DNA of 64,000 nt, taken from positions 3,474,001-3,538,000 of the forward strand of contig NZ_WIXO01000001.1 in assembly GCF_009709575.1 (NCBI RefSeq), written 5' to 3'. Positions 32,935 through 43,397 of the stretch are shown piece after piece; position 1 is the first letter of the stretch, and each line of letters opens with the position of its first letter. Source of the stretch: Streptomyces taklimakanensis (GTDB taxonomy: Bacteria; Actinomycetota; Actinomycetes; Streptomycetales; Streptomycetaceae). Under the pieces are notes generated by a model. That model did no database searches and was not told the DNA's origin. It saw only the letters and a program-made list of their open reading frames with translations. The translations under genes were made by a program, and so were the position numbers.

Positions 32935-33609
32935 CTACGACCTGAGGTAGGCGAGCACCGCCAGCACCCGACGGTGATCCCCGTCACTCGGTGCCAGACC
33001 CAGCTTCATGAAGATGTTGCCGACGTGCTTCTCCACCGCGCCGTCGCTGACCACCAGCCGGCGGGCGATGGCCGAGTTCGTGCGGCCCTCGGCCATCAGC
33101 CCCAGCACCTCGCGCTCCCGCGGCGTGAGCCCCGCCAGCACGTCCTGCTTGCGGCTGCGGCCCAGCAACTGGGCGACCACCTCCGGATCCAGCGCGGTGC
33201 CGCCGCGGGCCACCCGGACCACGGCGTCCACGAACTCGCGCACCTCGGCCACCCGGTCCTTGAGGAGGTAGCCCACCCCTCGGCCGGACCCGGCCAGCAA
33301 CTCGGTGGCGTACTGCTCCTCCACGTACTGCGACAGCACCAGCACCGGCAGCTCCGGGTGGTCGACGCGGAGCCGGATGGCCGCCCGCAGGCCCTCGTCG
33401 GTGTGGGTCGGCGGCATCCGCACGTCCGCCACCACCACGTCCGGCGGCTCCCCGGCCGCGGCCAGTTCGCCGACCACCTTCACCAGCGCCGCACCGTCGC
33501 CGACGCCCGCCACGACCTCGTGGCCCCGGTCGTCCAGCAGGCGGGTCAGGCCCTCCCTGAGCAACACCGAGTCCTCGGCGATGACCACCCGCACCCTGCC
33601 GTCCTCCAC
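32935..33609 (-). CDS. NarL/LuxR-family response regulator
   Basis: The protein has 224 residues. The GTG at 33609 follows GGGGGAG and directly precedes the receiver domain; the open frame extends to 33690. Receiver acids are Glu12 and Asp13, and the phosphoacceptor is Asp62 ([10 protein letters not shown]). The C-terminal LuxR-type helix-turn-helix begins [15 protein letters not shown]. It lies downstream of two sensor kinases on the same strand and is the only regulator there. The divergent partial nuo operon is a likely target, but this is inference. Confidence 0.9.
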   Translation of the reverse strand: MEDGRVRVVIAEDSVLLREGLTRLLDDRGHEVVAGVGDGAALVKVVGELAAAGEPPDVVVADVRMPPTHTDEGLRAAIRLRVDHPELPVLVLSQYVEEQYATELLAGSGRGVGYLLKDRVAEVREFVDAVVRVARGGTALDPEVVAQLLGRSRKQDVLAGLTPREREVLGLMAEGRTNSAIARRLVVSDGAVEKHVGNIFMKLGLAPSDGDHRRVLAVLAYLRS

Positions 33610-33696
33610 GATCCGCGCTCCCCCGTGTCTCGATGCCGTCCGGTCCGGTACCAGCATCCCAGGAACCGGCTCCGGCGCGACACGGGTCACGGCCGT

Positions 33697-34349
33697 CGGT
33701 GGGTGGTGTGGTCGGGGGTCAGGGGGTGGGGTCGCGCCAGGGGAGGCGGGCGGTGATGGTGGTGGGTCCGCCGGTGGGGGAGTCGATGAGGAGGAGTCCG
33801 TCGACGGAGTCGAGGCGTTCGGCGAGTCCGGCCAGTCCGGTGCCGTGGTCGGTGGTGGCGCCGCCGCGGCCGTTGTCGGCGACCTGGATGAGGAGGTGGT
33901 GGTCGGTGTGCCAGACGTCGACGGTGGCGTGGGTGGCGTGGCTGTGTTTGCTGGTGTTCTGGAGGAGTTCGGAGGTGGTGAAGTAGGCGATGCCTTCGAT
34001 GGCGGGTGCGGGGCGGGTGGTGAGGTCGACGGTGATGGTGGTGGGGACGGTGCAGCGGGCGGCGAGGTTGGACAGGGCGGGGCCGAGGCCGCGGTCGGTG
34101 AGGATGGCGGGGTGGATGCCGCGGGCGAGGTCGCGGAGTTCGGCGAGGGCGAGTTTCACCTCGTCGTGGGCTTCGTCGACCATTTTGGCGGCGGTCTGGG
34201 GGTCTTCGAGGAGTTTCTCCTTGGCCAGGCCGAGTTCCATGGCGAGGGCGACCAGGCGGGCCTGGGCGCCGTCGTGGAGGTCGCGTTCGATGCGGCGCAG
34301 GTCGGCGGAGGCGGTGTCGGTCACCGTCCGCCGATCCGACTCCAACTCC
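33697..34349. repeat. 653-bp direct repeat, copy 1
   Basis: This segment is identical over all 653 bp to 35192-35844 (offset 1495 bp). It covers the last 210 codons of the downstream kinase gene, its stop and 22 bp beyond. Both ends are abrupt. Codon choice inside differs from the flanks: about eight GAA to two or three GAG, mostly CTC for Leu, and AAA at three Lys. Confidence 0.97.
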
Positions 34350-35050
34350 CGCATCCGGTCGGCCAGGCGCGACGGTCCGAGCAGCCCCTGGACCAGCACC
34401 CTGTCCACGCCGGTCAGCCCCCGCACGATCCACGGCGTGAACAGCACGAGCAGCAGGCCGACGGCCGAGGTGAGAAGGACCTCGGCGGGGGCGTCCAGGT
34501 ACCAGCCGCGGCCCTGCCCGTCGCCGTACAACTGGATGCCCGGCTGGTCGGTGTAGGTGGGGAGGACCCAGAACCACAGCGGGTACGTCAGCGTCCCCCA
34601 GCCGGACACCCACAGGGGCAGCGCCACACAGAAGGAGAACAGCGCCCAGGGGAAGTGGAGGAACGCGTACAGCAGGTGCCGCCACGACGTACCGCTCCGC
34701 AGCAGCGCCCACACCCAGGCCATCGCGCCCCCGCCGCTCCGCCCGGCCATGACCGGCTCGGGCTCCGGGACCCGCAGTCCCAGCAGCGCTCGGGCGCGGG
34801 CCCGCTCCAGGGCGCCCAGGGACCGGAAGACCGCGAGGGCGAGGGCCAACAGCGGTACACCGAGGAAGGTGATCAGCAGACCGAGGCCGGTCGTGGTCAG
34901 GGTGACGGCGAGGACGAAGCCCGCCACGGCGACCGGCAGGCCGAACAGGACGTACAGGAACTCCCGCCAGGCGCGGCCCTCGAAGGGCACGCGCAGCACC
35001 GCGGGGACCCGGGACCGGTGGAGCACCGAGGCGTCGTGGGTGGCTGTCAT
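33719..35050 (-). CDS. Sensor histidine kinase (HisKA_3 type), downstream copy
   Basis: The protein has 443 residues. The N-terminal half (to about 225) has four to five membrane helices and resembles the DUF/sensor domain of Streptomyces NarL-partner kinases. The H-box [11 protein letters not shown] places the phospho-acceptor at His259. The ATPase domain has the N-box [12 protein letters not shown]1 VADNGRGG and G2 [11 protein letters not shown]. The last 210 codons are identical in DNA to those of the next kinase gene. It lies 109 bp before the response regulator, probably in one operon. Confidence 0.92.
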   Translation of the reverse strand: MTATHDASVLHRSRVPAVLRVPFEGRAWREFLYVLFGLPVAVAGFVLAVTLTTTGLGLLITFLGVPLLALALAVFRSLGALERARARALLGLRVPEPEPVMAGRSGGGAMAWVWALLRSGTSWRHLLYAFLHFPWALFSFCVALPLWVSGWGTLTYPLWFWVLPTYTDQPGIQLYGDGQGRGWYLDAPAEVLLTSAVGLLLVLFTPWIVRGLTGVDRVLVQGLLGPSRLADRMRELESDRRTVTDTASADLRRIERDLHDGAQARLVALAMELGLAKEKLLEDPQTAAKMVDEAHDEVKLALAELRDLARGIHPAILTDRGLGPALSNLAARCTVPTTITVDLTTRPAPAIEGIAYFTTSELLQNTSKHSHATHATVDVWHTDHHLLIQVADNGRGGATTDHGTGLAGLAERLDSVDGLLLIDSPTGGPTTITARLPWRDPTP

Positions 35051-35191
35051 GGGGCCATCCGTTCTGTGGTCTGCGGCCGGGAGAGGACGGTCGCGGTCCG
35101 CGGGAGCGCGGACCGTCCCCTCCAGGATCGGCCGTGGCGGGAGGGCGGGCCATGGAGCGTGTCGGCGTCCTGTCCGGGGGTTTTCCCCACC

Positions 35192-35844
35192 CGGTGGGTG
35201 GTGTGGTCGGGGGTCAGGGGGTGGGGTCGCGCCAGGGGAGGCGGGCGGTGATGGTGGTGGGTCCGCCGGTGGGGGAGTCGATGAGGAGGAGTCCGTCGAC
35301 GGAGTCGAGGCGTTCGGCGAGTCCGGCCAGTCCGGTGCCGTGGTCGGTGGTGGCGCCGCCGCGGCCGTTGTCGGCGACCTGGATGAGGAGGTGGTGGTCG
35401 GTGTGCCAGACGTCGACGGTGGCGTGGGTGGCGTGGCTGTGTTTGCTGGTGTTCTGGAGGAGTTCGGAGGTGGTGAAGTAGGCGATGCCTTCGATGGCGG
35501 GTGCGGGGCGGGTGGTGAGGTCGACGGTGATGGTGGTGGGGACGGTGCAGCGGGCGGCGAGGTTGGACAGGGCGGGGCCGAGGCCGCGGTCGGTGAGGAT
35601 GGCGGGGTGGATGCCGCGGGCGAGGTCGCGGAGTTCGGCGAGGGCGAGTTTCACCTCGTCGTGGGCTTCGTCGACCATTTTGGCGGCGGTCTGGGGGTCT
35701 TCGAGGAGTTTCTCCTTGGCCAGGCCGAGTTCCATGGCGAGGGCGACCAGGCGGGCCTGGGCGCCGTCGTGGAGGTCGCGTTCGATGCGGCGCAGGTCGG
35801 CGGAGGCGGTGTCGGTCACCGTCCGCCGATCCGACTCCAACTCC
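35192..35844. repeat. 653-bp direct repeat, copy 2
   Basis: This is the exact duplicate of 33697-34349, within and just past the 3' end of the upstream kinase gene. Sequence on both outer sides is unrelated to that around copy 1, so the two copies sit in distinct contexts. Confidence 0.97.
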
Positions 35845-36512
35845 GCGATGCGCTTCTCCAGCTCGTCCGAGGGCGACAGCAGGGTGCGGACCATGGCCCG
35901 GTCCACGTGGCTCAGCCCGCGCGCCAGCCAGGGCAGGACGGGCCAGGCGACGACGAGGGCGACGAGAGTGACGGTGAAGGTCGTCACTCCCCAGGGGAGG
36001 CGGACACCGGAGTAGAGCGCGTGCCGCCAGCCGACCGGGTCCTTCAGACCGGCCCACAGCCAGGGGAAGAAGCCGCCGTGCACCCGCCGGCGGATCGGCG
36101 TCGGTTCCTCGATCCGCACCCTCAGCAGCTTCCGGGCACGGGCCCGCTCCACCGTGCCGAGCCGGCGGCAGCCGACCAGACCCAGCACCAGCAGCGGCAG
36201 CCCGACCACCGTGACCGACAGCACCGCACCGCAGTAGACCCACACGCTGACGTAGACGAAGCCGACGATGTCCATCGGCAGGTTGAGCAGGAGGTGGGCG
36301 ACCTCCCGCCAGGTCTGCGCGTCGAGCGGGGCCCGGGGCGGGGGCAGCCGCCCGGAGTCGTCCCCGGGCCCGGCGGTGCCCTCCGTCCGTCCGGTCCGTC
36401 CAATCCGTCCGTCGTGTCGCGGGGAGGCGACGGGGGCGGGGGAGGGGCCCTCGTCGTGGGGCGCGCGGCCGTGACCGGGAGGGCTCGCGGGACTCGGGGG
36501 ACTCACGCTCAT
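35214..36512 (-). CDS. Sensor histidine kinase (HisKA_3 type), upstream copy
   Basis: The protein has 432 residues from the ATG at 36512; a longer frame to 36674 is open but crosses the divergent promoter region. A Pro/Gly/Asp-rich cytoplasmic leader (about 60 residues) precedes a membrane domain of about four helices, alignable with but clearly different from that of the downstream kinase. His248 is in the same H-box, and the kinase core is residue-for-residue identical to the neighbour. Two different inputs would thus feed one output. It is divergent from nuoA2 with 178 bp between. Confidence 0.88.
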   Translation of the reverse strand: MSVSPPSPASPPGHGRAPHDEGPSPAPVASPRHDGRIGRTGRTEGTAGPGDDSGRLPPPRAPLDAQTWREVAHLLLNLPMDIVGFVYVSVWVYCGAVLSVTVVGLPLLVLGLVGCRRLGTVERARARKLLRVRIEEPTPIRRRVHGGFFPWLWAGLKDPVGWRHALYSGVRLPWGVTTFTVTLVALVVAWPVLPWLARGLSHVDRAMVRTLLSPSDELEKRIAELESDRRTVTDTASADLRRIERDLHDGAQARLVALAMELGLAKEKLLEDPQTAAKMVDEAHDEVKLALAELRDLARGIHPAILTDRGLGPALSNLAARCTVPTTITVDLTTRPAPAIEGIAYFTTSELLQNTSKHSHATHATVDVWHTDHHLLIQVADNGRGGATTDHGTGLAGLAERLDSVDGLLLIDSPTGGPTTITARLPWRDPTP

Positions 36513-36690
36513 GCGGTCCACACTGCCGTGCCCGGACGGGGCGCCGCCATGGGGTTCCCGGACGGCGCGTGGTGGGGCTGTCCCCACCCCGGCCGGTACG
36601 CGGCTGTCCCCCGCCGGGAGGCCAGGGCCTAGACTCCCCTTCCGACGGAGCGTCGCAGTTGATGCGAACACCACGGAGCGAGGGACGGAC

Positions 36691-37062
36691 GTGCCGGACT
36701 ACTTCCACGGCTACGCGGTCGTCGGGCTGGCCGCGGTCGTCGGGGTGCTCTTCGTCGCCGCGGCCTTCGTGGCCGGGCGGCTGCTGCGACCGGTGGTGCC
36801 GACACCGGAGAAGCTGCTGACGTACGAGTGCGGGGTGGACCCGGTCGGCGAGGGCTGGGCGCACACCCAGATCCGTTACTACGTCTACGCCTTCCTCTAC
36901 GTCGTCTTCGCCGTCGACTCGATCTTCCTCTTCCCCTGGGCGACGGTCTTCGCCGATCCGGGATTCGGCGGGGTGACACTGGTGGAGATGTTCGTCTTCC
37001 TCGGCTTCCTGGCCGTGGGACTGCTCTACGCATGGAAGAAGGGGGTCCTGGCATGGACGTGA
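36691..37062 (+). CDS. nuoA2: Complex I subunit A paralogue, partial nuo cluster
   Basis: The protein has 123 residues and three membrane helices. It carries [13 protein letters not shown] and [15 protein letters not shown], matching NuoA. The GTG at 36691 was chosen by alignment to NuoA and follows GAGGGACG; the frame is open from 36511. A TAGACT at 36630-36635 could be a -10 box. It is the first of ten overlapping nuo-like genes that lack nuoD, E, F and G. Confidence 0.92.
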   Translation: MPDYFHGYAVVGLAAVVGVLFVAAAFVAGRLLRPVVPTPEKLLTYECGVDPVGEGWAHTQIRYYVYAFLYVVFAVDSIFLFPWATVFADPGFGGVTLVEMFVFLGFLAVGLLYAWKKGVLAWT

Positions 37063-37724
37063 CTCCCCACCCCGAACGACCGTCCGCCGGCCGGCCCGAC
37101 GCCCCGCGCCCCGTGGACCTGCCGGAACCCCGCCGGCTGGGCGCGCTGGCCCGACTGGCCCCCGAGCCGATGAAGGTGATCCTGAACTGGGGACGCCGTT
37201 ACAGCCTGTGGGTCTTCAACTTCGGGCTCGCCTGTTGCGCGATCGAGTTCATCGCCGCCTCGATGTCCCGCCACGACTTCATCCGCCTGGGCGTCATCCC
37301 CTTCGCGCCCGGACCGCGCCAGGCCGACCTGATGGTCGTCTCGGGCACGGTCACCGACAAGATGGCCCCGGCGGTGCGGCGCCTGTACGAGCAGATGCCC
37401 GAACCGAAGTACGTGATCTCCTTCGGCGCCTGCTCCAACTGCGGCGGCCCGTACTGGGACTCGTACTCCGTCACCAAGGGGGTGGACCAGATCATCCCCG
37501 TCGACGTCTACGTGCCCGGCTGCCCGCCGCGGCCCGAGGCGCTGCTCCAGGGCATCCTCAAGCTCCAGGAGAAGATCGCCCACGAGTCGGCGGCCGAACG
37601 CTACGGGCCCGCCGCCGCGCCGTCCGCGCCGTCCGCGCCGTCGAGGGCTGCCCTGACCAGCGGCCCGGTCGCCCCGCCCCCACCTCCGCCGGCGGGCCCG
37701 GCAGCGGGGGAGGAGCGCGCGTGA
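37053..37724 (+). CDS. nuoB2: Complex I subunit B paralogue
   Basis: The protein has 223 residues. All four N2 ligands are kept: adjacent Cys in LACCAIEF, one in FGACSNCGG and one in VPGCPPRPE. Unlike the main-operon copy there is a second Cys in the middle motif. The Ala/Pro-rich C-terminal tail of about 45 residues is extra. Retained ligands argue that the cluster is functional, not decaying. It overlaps nuoA2 by 10 bp and nuoC2 by 4 bp. Confidence 0.93.
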   Translation: MDVTPHPERPSAGRPDAPRPVDLPEPRRLGALARLAPEPMKVILNWGRRYSLWVFNFGLACCAIEFIAASMSRHDFIRLGVIPFAPGPRQADLMVVSGTVTDKMAPAVRRLYEQMPEPKYVISFGACSNCGGPYWDSYSVTKGVDQIIPVDVYVPGCPPRPEALLQGILKLQEKIAHESAAERYGPAAAPSAPSAPSRAALTSGPVAPPPPPPAGPAAGEERA

Positions 37725-38857
37725 CAGGGGCGAACCAGCCTTCCCGGCCCACGGCCGGATGGCTGCCGCGCCCGGCCGAGGAACTCTTCGGCGAGGGCGC
37801 GAGCGCGGCCGAGGCGTACGAGCTGCTGACGGTCGACGTGCCGGCCGAGCGCTGGACCGAGGCGCTGGCCGTCGCGCGCGACGAGCTGGGCTGCACCTAC
37901 TTCGACTGGCTGAGCGCCGTGGACGAACCCGGCACGGGCATCGCCGTCTGCGCGCACCTGGCCGTGGTGGGCACCCCGGTGCGCCGGCTGCTGGTGCGCA
38001 CCACCGTGCCGCACGACGCGGCCGAGCTGCCCACCGCCACCGGGGTGTACGCCGGGGCCGCCTGGCACGAGCGGGAGACCCACGAGATGTTCGGCGTGAC
38101 CTTCACCGGTCACCCGAATCCGGCGCCGCTGCTGCTGCCCGAGGGCTTCGAGGGGCACCCGCTGCGGAAGGACTTCGTGCTGGCGGCCCGCGTCGCCAAG
38201 GCATGGCCCGGCGCCAAGGAGCCCGGCGAGTCGGCCGAGGGCGGTTCGCGGCGGCGACAGGCGTTGCCGCCGGGCGTGCCCGACCCGAACGAGTGGGGGC
38301 CGCTCAAGGGACAGCTCCCCCCGGCATCGGCGCGGCCGGCCCGCGGCCGTGCCGCGGGCGCCACGGGGGCGCCGGGCGAGCGACGCCCGCGCCGGATGCG
38401 CAGCGCGAGCGCCGGTTCCGCCAGCCAACGCGCCGCCGAGGCGACCTCGTCCGAGACCTCCGCGCCGCGTCGGACGCGCAGCGCCTCGGAGGGGTCGGCC
38501 AGTCAACGGGCGGGGGGCGGTCCGACCGCGCGGCCGGACCGCCCGGCCCGTCGGACGCGCGGCGCCTCGGAGGGGGCGGCCGGCCAACGGGCGGCGGGGC
38601 CGGGGCGCGGCACGGACGCCCCCTGGCTCAAGCCGTCGGAGCCGTCCGGGGAGACGCCCGAGACCTCGGCCGAGGCCGCCCGTCGTGTGCGCGAGCGCGA
38701 CGAGCGGGCCGAGACGCCCCTCGCCGAGGGCGGGGGCGCCTCGGTGGCCAACGCCCCCGAGAACGGCGACGGCGACGGCGACAGCAGCCGTGACGGCGAC
38801 AACCGCGACAGCAGCGACAGCAGCGGCGACAACGGTGCGGCGGGAGGCGGCTCCTGA
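37721..38857 (+). CDS. nuoC2: Complex I subunit C paralogue with long repetitive tail
   Basis: The protein has 378 residues. Residues 1-170 form the NuoC fold, with [20 protein letters not shown] and [10 protein letters not shown]. The other ~200 residues are predicted disordered: three copies of a 14-residue unit like [14 protein letters not shown] (coding 38390-38596), then Glu/Arg-rich and finally Asp/Ser/Gly-rich sequence. No NuoD motif occurs in the tail, so this is not a NuoCD fusion. It overlaps nuoB2 by 4 bp and nuoH2 by 1 bp. Confidence 0.9.
   Translation: MTGANQPSRPTAGWLPRPAEELFGEGASAAEAYELLTVDVPAERWTEALAVARDELGCTYFDWLSAVDEPGTGIAVCAHLAVVGTPVRRLLVRTTVPHDAAELPTATGVYAGAAWHERETHEMFGVTFTGHPNPAPLLLPEGFEGHPLRKDFVLAARVAKAWPGAKEPGESAEGGSRRRQALPPGVPDPNEWGPLKGQLPPASARPARGRAAGATGAPGERRPRRMRSASAGSASQRAAEATSSETSAPRRTRSASEGSASQRAGGGPTARPDRPARRTRGASEGAAGQRAAGPGRGTDAPWLKPSEPSGETPETSAEAARRVRERDERAETPLAEGGGASVANAPENGDGDGDSSRDGDNRDSSDSSGDNGAAGGGS
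38390..38596 (+). repeat. Three imperfect ~49-bp repeats in nuoC2
   Basis: Units begin at about 38390, 38467 and 38548 and encode Arg/Ser/Ala/Gln-rich 14-mers. Spacing is 77 and 81 bp, in frame for the tail to stay open. The second and third units are the most alike. Confidence 0.75.
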
Positions 38858-39816
38858 TGGACGTGCTCGACGTCGCCTGGCGGCTGCTGGCCGTCCTGCT
38901 CGCCTTCCTCGTCCTCCCCCTGCTGGTGGGCCAGACCGAGCACAAGGTCATGGCGCACATGCAGGGCCGCGTCGGACCGATGTACGCGGGCGGCTTCCAC
39001 GGTTGGGCCCAACTCGTGGCCGACGGAGTGAAGTTCGCGCAGAAGGAGGACGTCGTACCGGCGGACGCCGACCGCGCGGTCTTCCGGCTGGCACCCGCCG
39101 TCGCCCTCGTCCCGTACCTCCTGGTGCTGGTCGCGATCCCGGTCGGGCCGGGCGGCATGGTCGGCCAGGCCATCGACGCGGGGATCTTCTTCGTGCTCGC
39201 GGTGATGGGTGTCGGCGTCCTCGGTTCCCTGATGGGCGGTTGGGCCTCGGCCAACAAGTTCTCCCTCCTGGGAGCCCTGCGGACGGCCGCCCAACTGATG
39301 GCGTACGAACTGCCGCTGCTGCTCGCGGCCGCCTCCGTCGCCATGGCCGCCGGAACGCTCTCGCTCCCCGGCATCCTGGAGGCGTTCGAGTGGTGGTGGG
39401 TGCCGTGGCAGATCGTCGGTGCCCTGGTCTTCTTCACCGCCGGGCTCGCCGAGCTCCAGCGCCCGCCCTTCGACGCCCCCGTCGCCGACTCCGAACTCGT
39501 CTTCGGCGCGTACACCGAGTACACCGGTCTGCGCTTCGCCCTCTTCCTGCTGGCCGAGTACGCGGGCATCGTCGTGCTGTGCGCCCTGACGGCGGTGCTG
39601 TTCCTCGGCGGCTGGCACGGGCCCCTCGCCGACGACCTGGGCTGGCTGTGGACGCTGCTGAAGACGGCCGTCCTCGCCTTCCTCGTCATCTGGCTGCGGG
39701 TGAGCTACCCCCGGCTGCGCGAGGACCAGCTCCAGCGGCTCGCCTGGACCGTGCTCGTGCCCCTCGCCCTGTTCCAGATCGCGCTCACCGGCGTCGTCAA
39801 GGTGGTGATCTCGTAG
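38857..39816 (+). CDS. nuoH2: Complex I subunit H paralogue
   Basis: The protein has 319 residues and about eight membrane helices. [30 protein letters not shown] matches the NuoH first loop in its core. The normally acidic PFDxPExE loop reads [19 protein letters not shown]: the first Glu is Val and the second is Asp. It lacks the charged C-terminal tail of the main NuoH. The altered loop could change quinone access or coupling. It overlaps nuoC2 and nuoI2 by 1 bp each. Confidence 0.92.
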   Translation: MDVLDVAWRLLAVLLAFLVLPLLVGQTEHKVMAHMQGRVGPMYAGGFHGWAQLVADGVKFAQKEDVVPADADRAVFRLAPAVALVPYLLVLVAIPVGPGGMVGQAIDAGIFFVLAVMGVGVLGSLMGGWASANKFSLLGALRTAAQLMAYELPLLLAAASVAMAAGTLSLPGILEAFEWWWVPWQIVGALVFFTAGLAELQRPPFDAPVADSELVFGAYTEYTGLRFALFLLAEYAGIVVLCALTAVLFLGGWHGPLADDLGWLWTLLKTAVLAFLVIWLRVSYPRLREDQLQRLAWTVLVPLALFQIALTGVVKVVIS

Positions 39817-40361
39817 TGGCCGTCCCCGGCAGCGGCCTGGCCAAGGGCCTGGCCGTCACCCTCCGCACCATGACCAGGCGCTCGGTGACCGCGCACTATC
39901 CGGACGTCCAGCCCGAGCTGCCCGCCCGCAGCCGCGGGGTGATCGGGCTGTTCGAGGAGAACTGCACGGTCTGCATGCTGTGTGCCCGCGAGTGCCCGGA
40001 CTGGTGCATCTACATCGACTCCCACAAGGAGACGCTGCCCCCGGCCGCCCCCGGGGGCCGCGAGCGCAGCCGCAACGTCCTGGACCGCTTCGCCATCGAC
40101 TTCTCCCTCTGCATGTACTGCGGCATCTGCGTCGAGGTCTGCCCCTTCGACGCGCTGTTCTGGTCACCGGAGTTCGAGTACGCCGAGACCGACATCCGCG
40201 ACCTCACCCACGAGCGGGACAGGCTCCGCGCGTGGATGTGGACGGTGCCCGCCCCGCCGCCGCTCGATCCGGCCGCCGAGGAGCCCAAGGAGGTCGCCGC
40301 CGCCCGCAAGGCCGCCGAGAAGCGGCAGCGGCCGCGGCGGGAACAGGACGGTGGGGCATGA
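39816..40361 (+). CDS. nuoI2: Complex I subunit I paralogue
   Basis: The protein has 181 residues. Two complete [4Fe-4S] motifs, [12 protein letters not shown] and [12 protein letters not shown], are present, so an electron path into NuoB2 is intact. The upstream donor would be NuoG in a normal complex, but none is encoded here; ferredoxin is one candidate. The GTG start shares its first base with the nuoH2 stop. The C-terminus is rich in Glu, Ala and Arg. Confidence 0.94.
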   Translation: MAVPGSGLAKGLAVTLRTMTRRSVTAHYPDVQPELPARSRGVIGLFEENCTVCMLCARECPDWCIYIDSHKETLPPAAPGGRERSRNVLDRFAIDFSLCMYCGICVEVCPFDALFWSPEFEYAETDIRDLTHERDRLRAWMWTVPAPPPLDPAAEEPKEVAAARKAAEKRQRPRREQDGGA

Positions 40362-40951
40362 GCGGCGCCGCGGCGGTGCTGGCCGCGGACGCCCCCGGCT
40401 TCCTGTCGCCCACCGGGGTGGAGATCCTCTTCCTGCTCGTCGGGGCCCTCACTCTCGGTGCCGCCGTCGTCGCCGTCACCAGCGCGCAGCTCGTCCACGC
40501 CGCGCTGTGGCTGGTGGTGGCGCTCGGCGGGCTCGCCGTCGAGTACCTCCTGCTCTCGGCCGAGTTCATCGCCTGGGTGCAGGTGCTGATCTACGTCGGC
40601 TCCGTGGTCGTCCTGCTCCTCTTCGGGCTGATGCTCACCAGAGCCCCCATCGGGCGTTCGCCGGACGCCGACTCCGGCAACCGCCCCGTCGCCCTGACGG
40701 TGGCGGTGGCGGCGGCAGCCGTCCTCGTCACCGTCGTCGTGGACGCCTTCCGCACCACCTGGATCGACCTGGACGGCGAGGCGCCGCAGGGGACCGCCCG
40801 GGTCACCGGTGAGTTCCTCTTCAGGCACTGGGTGCTGCCCTTCGAGGCCCTCTCCGTGCTGCTGCTGGCCGCGCTGGTCGGCGCGATCGTCCTGTCGCGC
40901 CGGAAGAACGGCCCCACGGACACGGGTGGGCGGAGCGGGGGAGGCCGCTGA
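40358..40951 (+). CDS. nuoJ2: Complex I subunit J paralogue
   Basis: The protein has 197 residues and five membrane helices, close to the standard NuoJ length. [24 protein letters not shown] matches the family core. It lacks the long charged tail of the main NuoJ. It overlaps nuoI2 by 4 bp and nuoK2 by 1 bp. Confidence 0.92.
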   Translation: MSGAAAVLAADAPGFLSPTGVEILFLLVGALTLGAAVVAVTSAQLVHAALWLVVALGGLAVEYLLLSAEFIAWVQVLIYVGSVVVLLLFGLMLTRAPIGRSPDADSGNRPVALTVAVAAAAVLVTVVVDAFRTTWIDLDGEAPQGTARVTGEFLFRHWVLPFEALSVLLLAALVGAIVLSRRKNGPTDTGGRSGGGR

Positions 40952-41376
40952 TGCACCTCGCCTATCCCGCCGTCCTCGCCGTGCTGCTGTTCTGCACCGG
41001 CCTGTACGGCGTGCTCGCCCGGCGCAACGCGATCCTCGTGCTGATGTCGGTCGAGCTGATGCTCAACGCCGTCAACCTCAACCTCGTCGCCTTCGACGTC
41101 TGGCTCCGGGACACGCTCCACGCCGGGCAGGCGCTCACCCTCTTCACCATCACCATCGCCGCGGCCGAGATCGGCATCGGTCTCGCCATCGTGCTGCTCG
41201 TGTACCGCAACCGGGGCACCTCCCACCTCGATCGGCTCCGCGCCCTCGCCGAGACCGGCGGGACGGGGGGAAGCGGGCCGGCGGCCTCCGGGGCCCTTCC
41301 CGCCGACGATCCCGCCGACACTCCCGCCGACCTTCCCGCCGACACGCGTCCGACCAGGGGAGAGGCCACCGCGTGA
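40951..41376 (+). CDS. nuoK2: Complex I subunit K paralogue
   Basis: The protein has 141 residues. Three helices contain the NuoK motif [14 protein letters not shown] and the second acidic position in [11 protein letters not shown]. The C-terminal 45 residues are a Gly/Pro/Asp-rich tail with repeats of the type PADxPAD, absent from the 99-residue NuoK of the main operon. It overlaps nuoL2 by 4 bp. Confidence 0.93.
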   Translation: MHLAYPAVLAVLLFCTGLYGVLARRNAILVLMSVELMLNAVNLNLVAFDVWLRDTLHAGQALTLFTITIAAAEIGIGLAIVLLVYRNRGTSHLDRLRALAETGGTGGSGPAASGALPADDPADTPADLPADTRPTRGEATA

Positions 41377-43394
41377 CCACCACGACCCTCGCCGTCCTCG
41401 TCCCGCTGCTGCCCTTCCTCGGTGCCCTCGCCGGGCTCCTCCTCGGCCGCCGTGCCCCCGGCTACGCACGCCCCCTGGCCGTCCTGCCCACCATCGCCTC
41501 GGCGGTGCTCGCCACCGTCGTCGCCCTGCGCCAGGGCGGTGGGGACGCCCTGACCGGCGCCACCCGGCTCACCCCCACCGGCAACGCCGCGCTGCCGATC
41601 GAACTCGCCCTCCACCTCGACGGCTTCGCCGTCCTCGTCGCGGTCCTCGTCGGCGCGGTCGCGTCCTGCGTGCAGGTGTACTCCACCGCCTACCTGCGCG
41701 ACGACCCCCGCTACCCCTCCTACGCCGCGCTGGTCTCCCTGTTCACCGCCGCGATGCTGCTCGTCGTCTACAGCGACGACCTGATCGTGCTGCTGGTCGG
41801 CTGGGAGGTCATGGGCATCTGCTCCTACTTCCTGGTCGGCCACTACTGGCACACCGCGGCCGCCCGGTCCGCCTCCCTCAAGGCGTTCCTGGTCACCAAG
41901 CTCGGCGACGTGCCCTTCCTCATCGGCATCCTGGCGCTGGGCTCCGCGGCCGGAACGTTCCGGATCAGCACCGTCGTCACCCGGCTCACCTCCCCGCTCT
42001 CCTCCTTCGAGCTCGACCACCCCACCGTCATCGCGCTGCTGCTGCTCGCCGGGGTCGCGGGCAAGTCCGCGCAGTTCCCGCTCCACACCTGGCTGCCCGA
42101 CGCGATGGCCGGTCCGACGCCGGTCTCCGCCCTGATCCACGCCGCCACCATGGTCGCGGCCGGGGTGTACTTCGTCGCGCGACTGCTGCCCGTCTTCACC
42201 GCCTCCACCGCGGCGCTCGCCGTCCTGGCCGTCCTGGCCGCCGTCACCATGGTGGGGTCGGCGCTGGCGGCCCTCGCCCAGGACGACATCAAGCGCGTCC
42301 TGGCCTACTCCACGGTCGGCCAGCTCGGCTACATGACGGGCGCCCTGGCCGTCGCGGACCGCGGCTCGGCCGTCTTCCACCTCCTCGCGCACGGCGTGTT
42401 CAAGGCGTTGCTGTTCCTCGCCGCGGGCGTGGTCGTCCACGCGGCCGGCACCACCTCCCTGGCCACCATGTCCCGCATGCGCGGACTGGCCGGACGGGTC
42501 CCCGACGCCTACTGGACGATGGCCGTCGCCCTGTTGGCGCTGGCCGCCGTGCCGCCCTTCGCGGGCTTCTTCTCCAAGGAGGCCGTGCTGGCCGCCGCCG
42601 AACACGCCGCGCTCGACCCCGTCCCGGGCCCCCACGCCGTACCGGCGGCGGTGGGCTGGACGGTGCTGCTCGCCGGGCTGCTGACCGCCGCGCTCACCGC
42701 CGCGTACGCCACCCGGCTGTGGCTGCTGGCGTTCCACGGCCGCGGCACCGAGGCGCCCGACCACGGTCGTCCACCCGCCGCCATGAACGTGGTGCTGTGG
42801 CTGTTGGCCGGTCCCACCCTCGCCGCCGGACTGCTCTACGGCGCCCTGCCCGACTGGTTCGACGGCGGTTCGTTGGCACCCGCCCTCACCACCTCCGTCC
42901 TGAGCACCGGCCTGGCCGCCGCCGGGGCCGTGGTGATGTACGCCGTCTGGCGGCACACCGGGGCGAAGGCGGCGGCCCGCGCCCCGCTCGGCGCCGTCGC
43001 CGCCCACCCCGGGGCCGAACCGGCGGTCTCCGAGGCCGAGGCGATCGGCGACCACCGGGCCGTCCACGGCGACGTGGCGGCGGCCGACGACCCCGCCGAC
43101 CCCGGCCGCGTCCTGCTGGGCCCGCTGCACCGCCACGCCGCCCGCGGCTTCCACCTCGACGCGGTGTACGCGGCCGTCGCCGTGCGCCCCGTCCGGGCCG
43201 CCGCCGGGCTCGTCCGCTTCCTCGACCGCGAGGTCGTCGACACCTACGTGCGGGGTGCGGGCGGCACCGTCCGGTTGCTGGGCACGGCCGTGCGCCGCGC
43301 CCAGACCGGCAACGTACAGACCTACCTGGGCGTCCTGCTCGCCGGCTCCGTCGTCCTGGCCGCGGCCGCCGCCCTCGTCGCCGCCGGAGCGTGA
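41373..43394 (+). CDS. nuoL2: Complex I subunit L paralogue
   Basis: The protein has 673 residues and about 16 membrane helices. The pump residues are kept: Glu in [13 protein letters not shown], and Lys and His in [21 protein letters not shown] soluble His/Asp/Ala-rich loop lies before the last helix. Conserved pump residues suggest proton translocation is retained. It overlaps nuoK2 by 4 bp; the stop is 3 bp before nuoM2. Confidence 0.93.
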   Translation: MTTTTLAVLVPLLPFLGALAGLLLGRRAPGYARPLAVLPTIASAVLATVVALRQGGGDALTGATRLTPTGNAALPIELALHLDGFAVLVAVLVGAVASCVQVYSTAYLRDDPRYPSYAALVSLFTAAMLLVVYSDDLIVLLVGWEVMGICSYFLVGHYWHTAAARSASLKAFLVTKLGDVPFLIGILALGSAAGTFRISTVVTRLTSPLSSFELDHPTVIALLLLAGVAGKSAQFPLHTWLPDAMAGPTPVSALIHAATMVAAGVYFVARLLPVFTASTAALAVLAVLAAVTMVGSALAALAQDDIKRVLAYSTVGQLGYMTGALAVADRGSAVFHLLAHGVFKALLFLAAGVVVHAAGTTSLATMSRMRGLAGRVPDAYWTMAVALLALAAVPPFAGFFSKEAVLAAAEHAALDPVPGPHAVPAAVGWTVLLAGLLTAALTAAYATRLWLLAFHGRGTEAPDHGRPPAAMNVVLWLLAGPTLAAGLLYGALPDWFDGGSLAPALTTSVLSTGLAAAGAVVMYAVWRHTGAKAAARAPLGAVAAHPGAEPAVSEAEAIGDHRAVHGDVAAADDPADPGRVLLGPLHRHAARGFHLDAVYAAVAVRPVRAAAGLVRFLDREVVDTYVRGAGGTVRLLGTAVRRAQTGNVQTYLGVLLAGSVVLAAAAALVAAGA

Positions 43395-43397
43395 CCC

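Noticed and set aside
33697..35844. Assembly error as the cause of the duplicated kinase tract
   Set aside because: Both copies sit between different unique sequences and complete two full-length kinases, so a simple assembly duplication is unlikely, though long reads would settle it.
38390..38596. CRISPR-like repeats
   Set aside because: The repeats are imperfect, inside a coding frame, and encode a low-complexity tail.
37721..38857. NuoC-NuoD fusion that would supply the missing NuoD
   Set aside because: The part after the NuoC domain has no NuoD motif such as GPQHPSTHG and is low-complexity.
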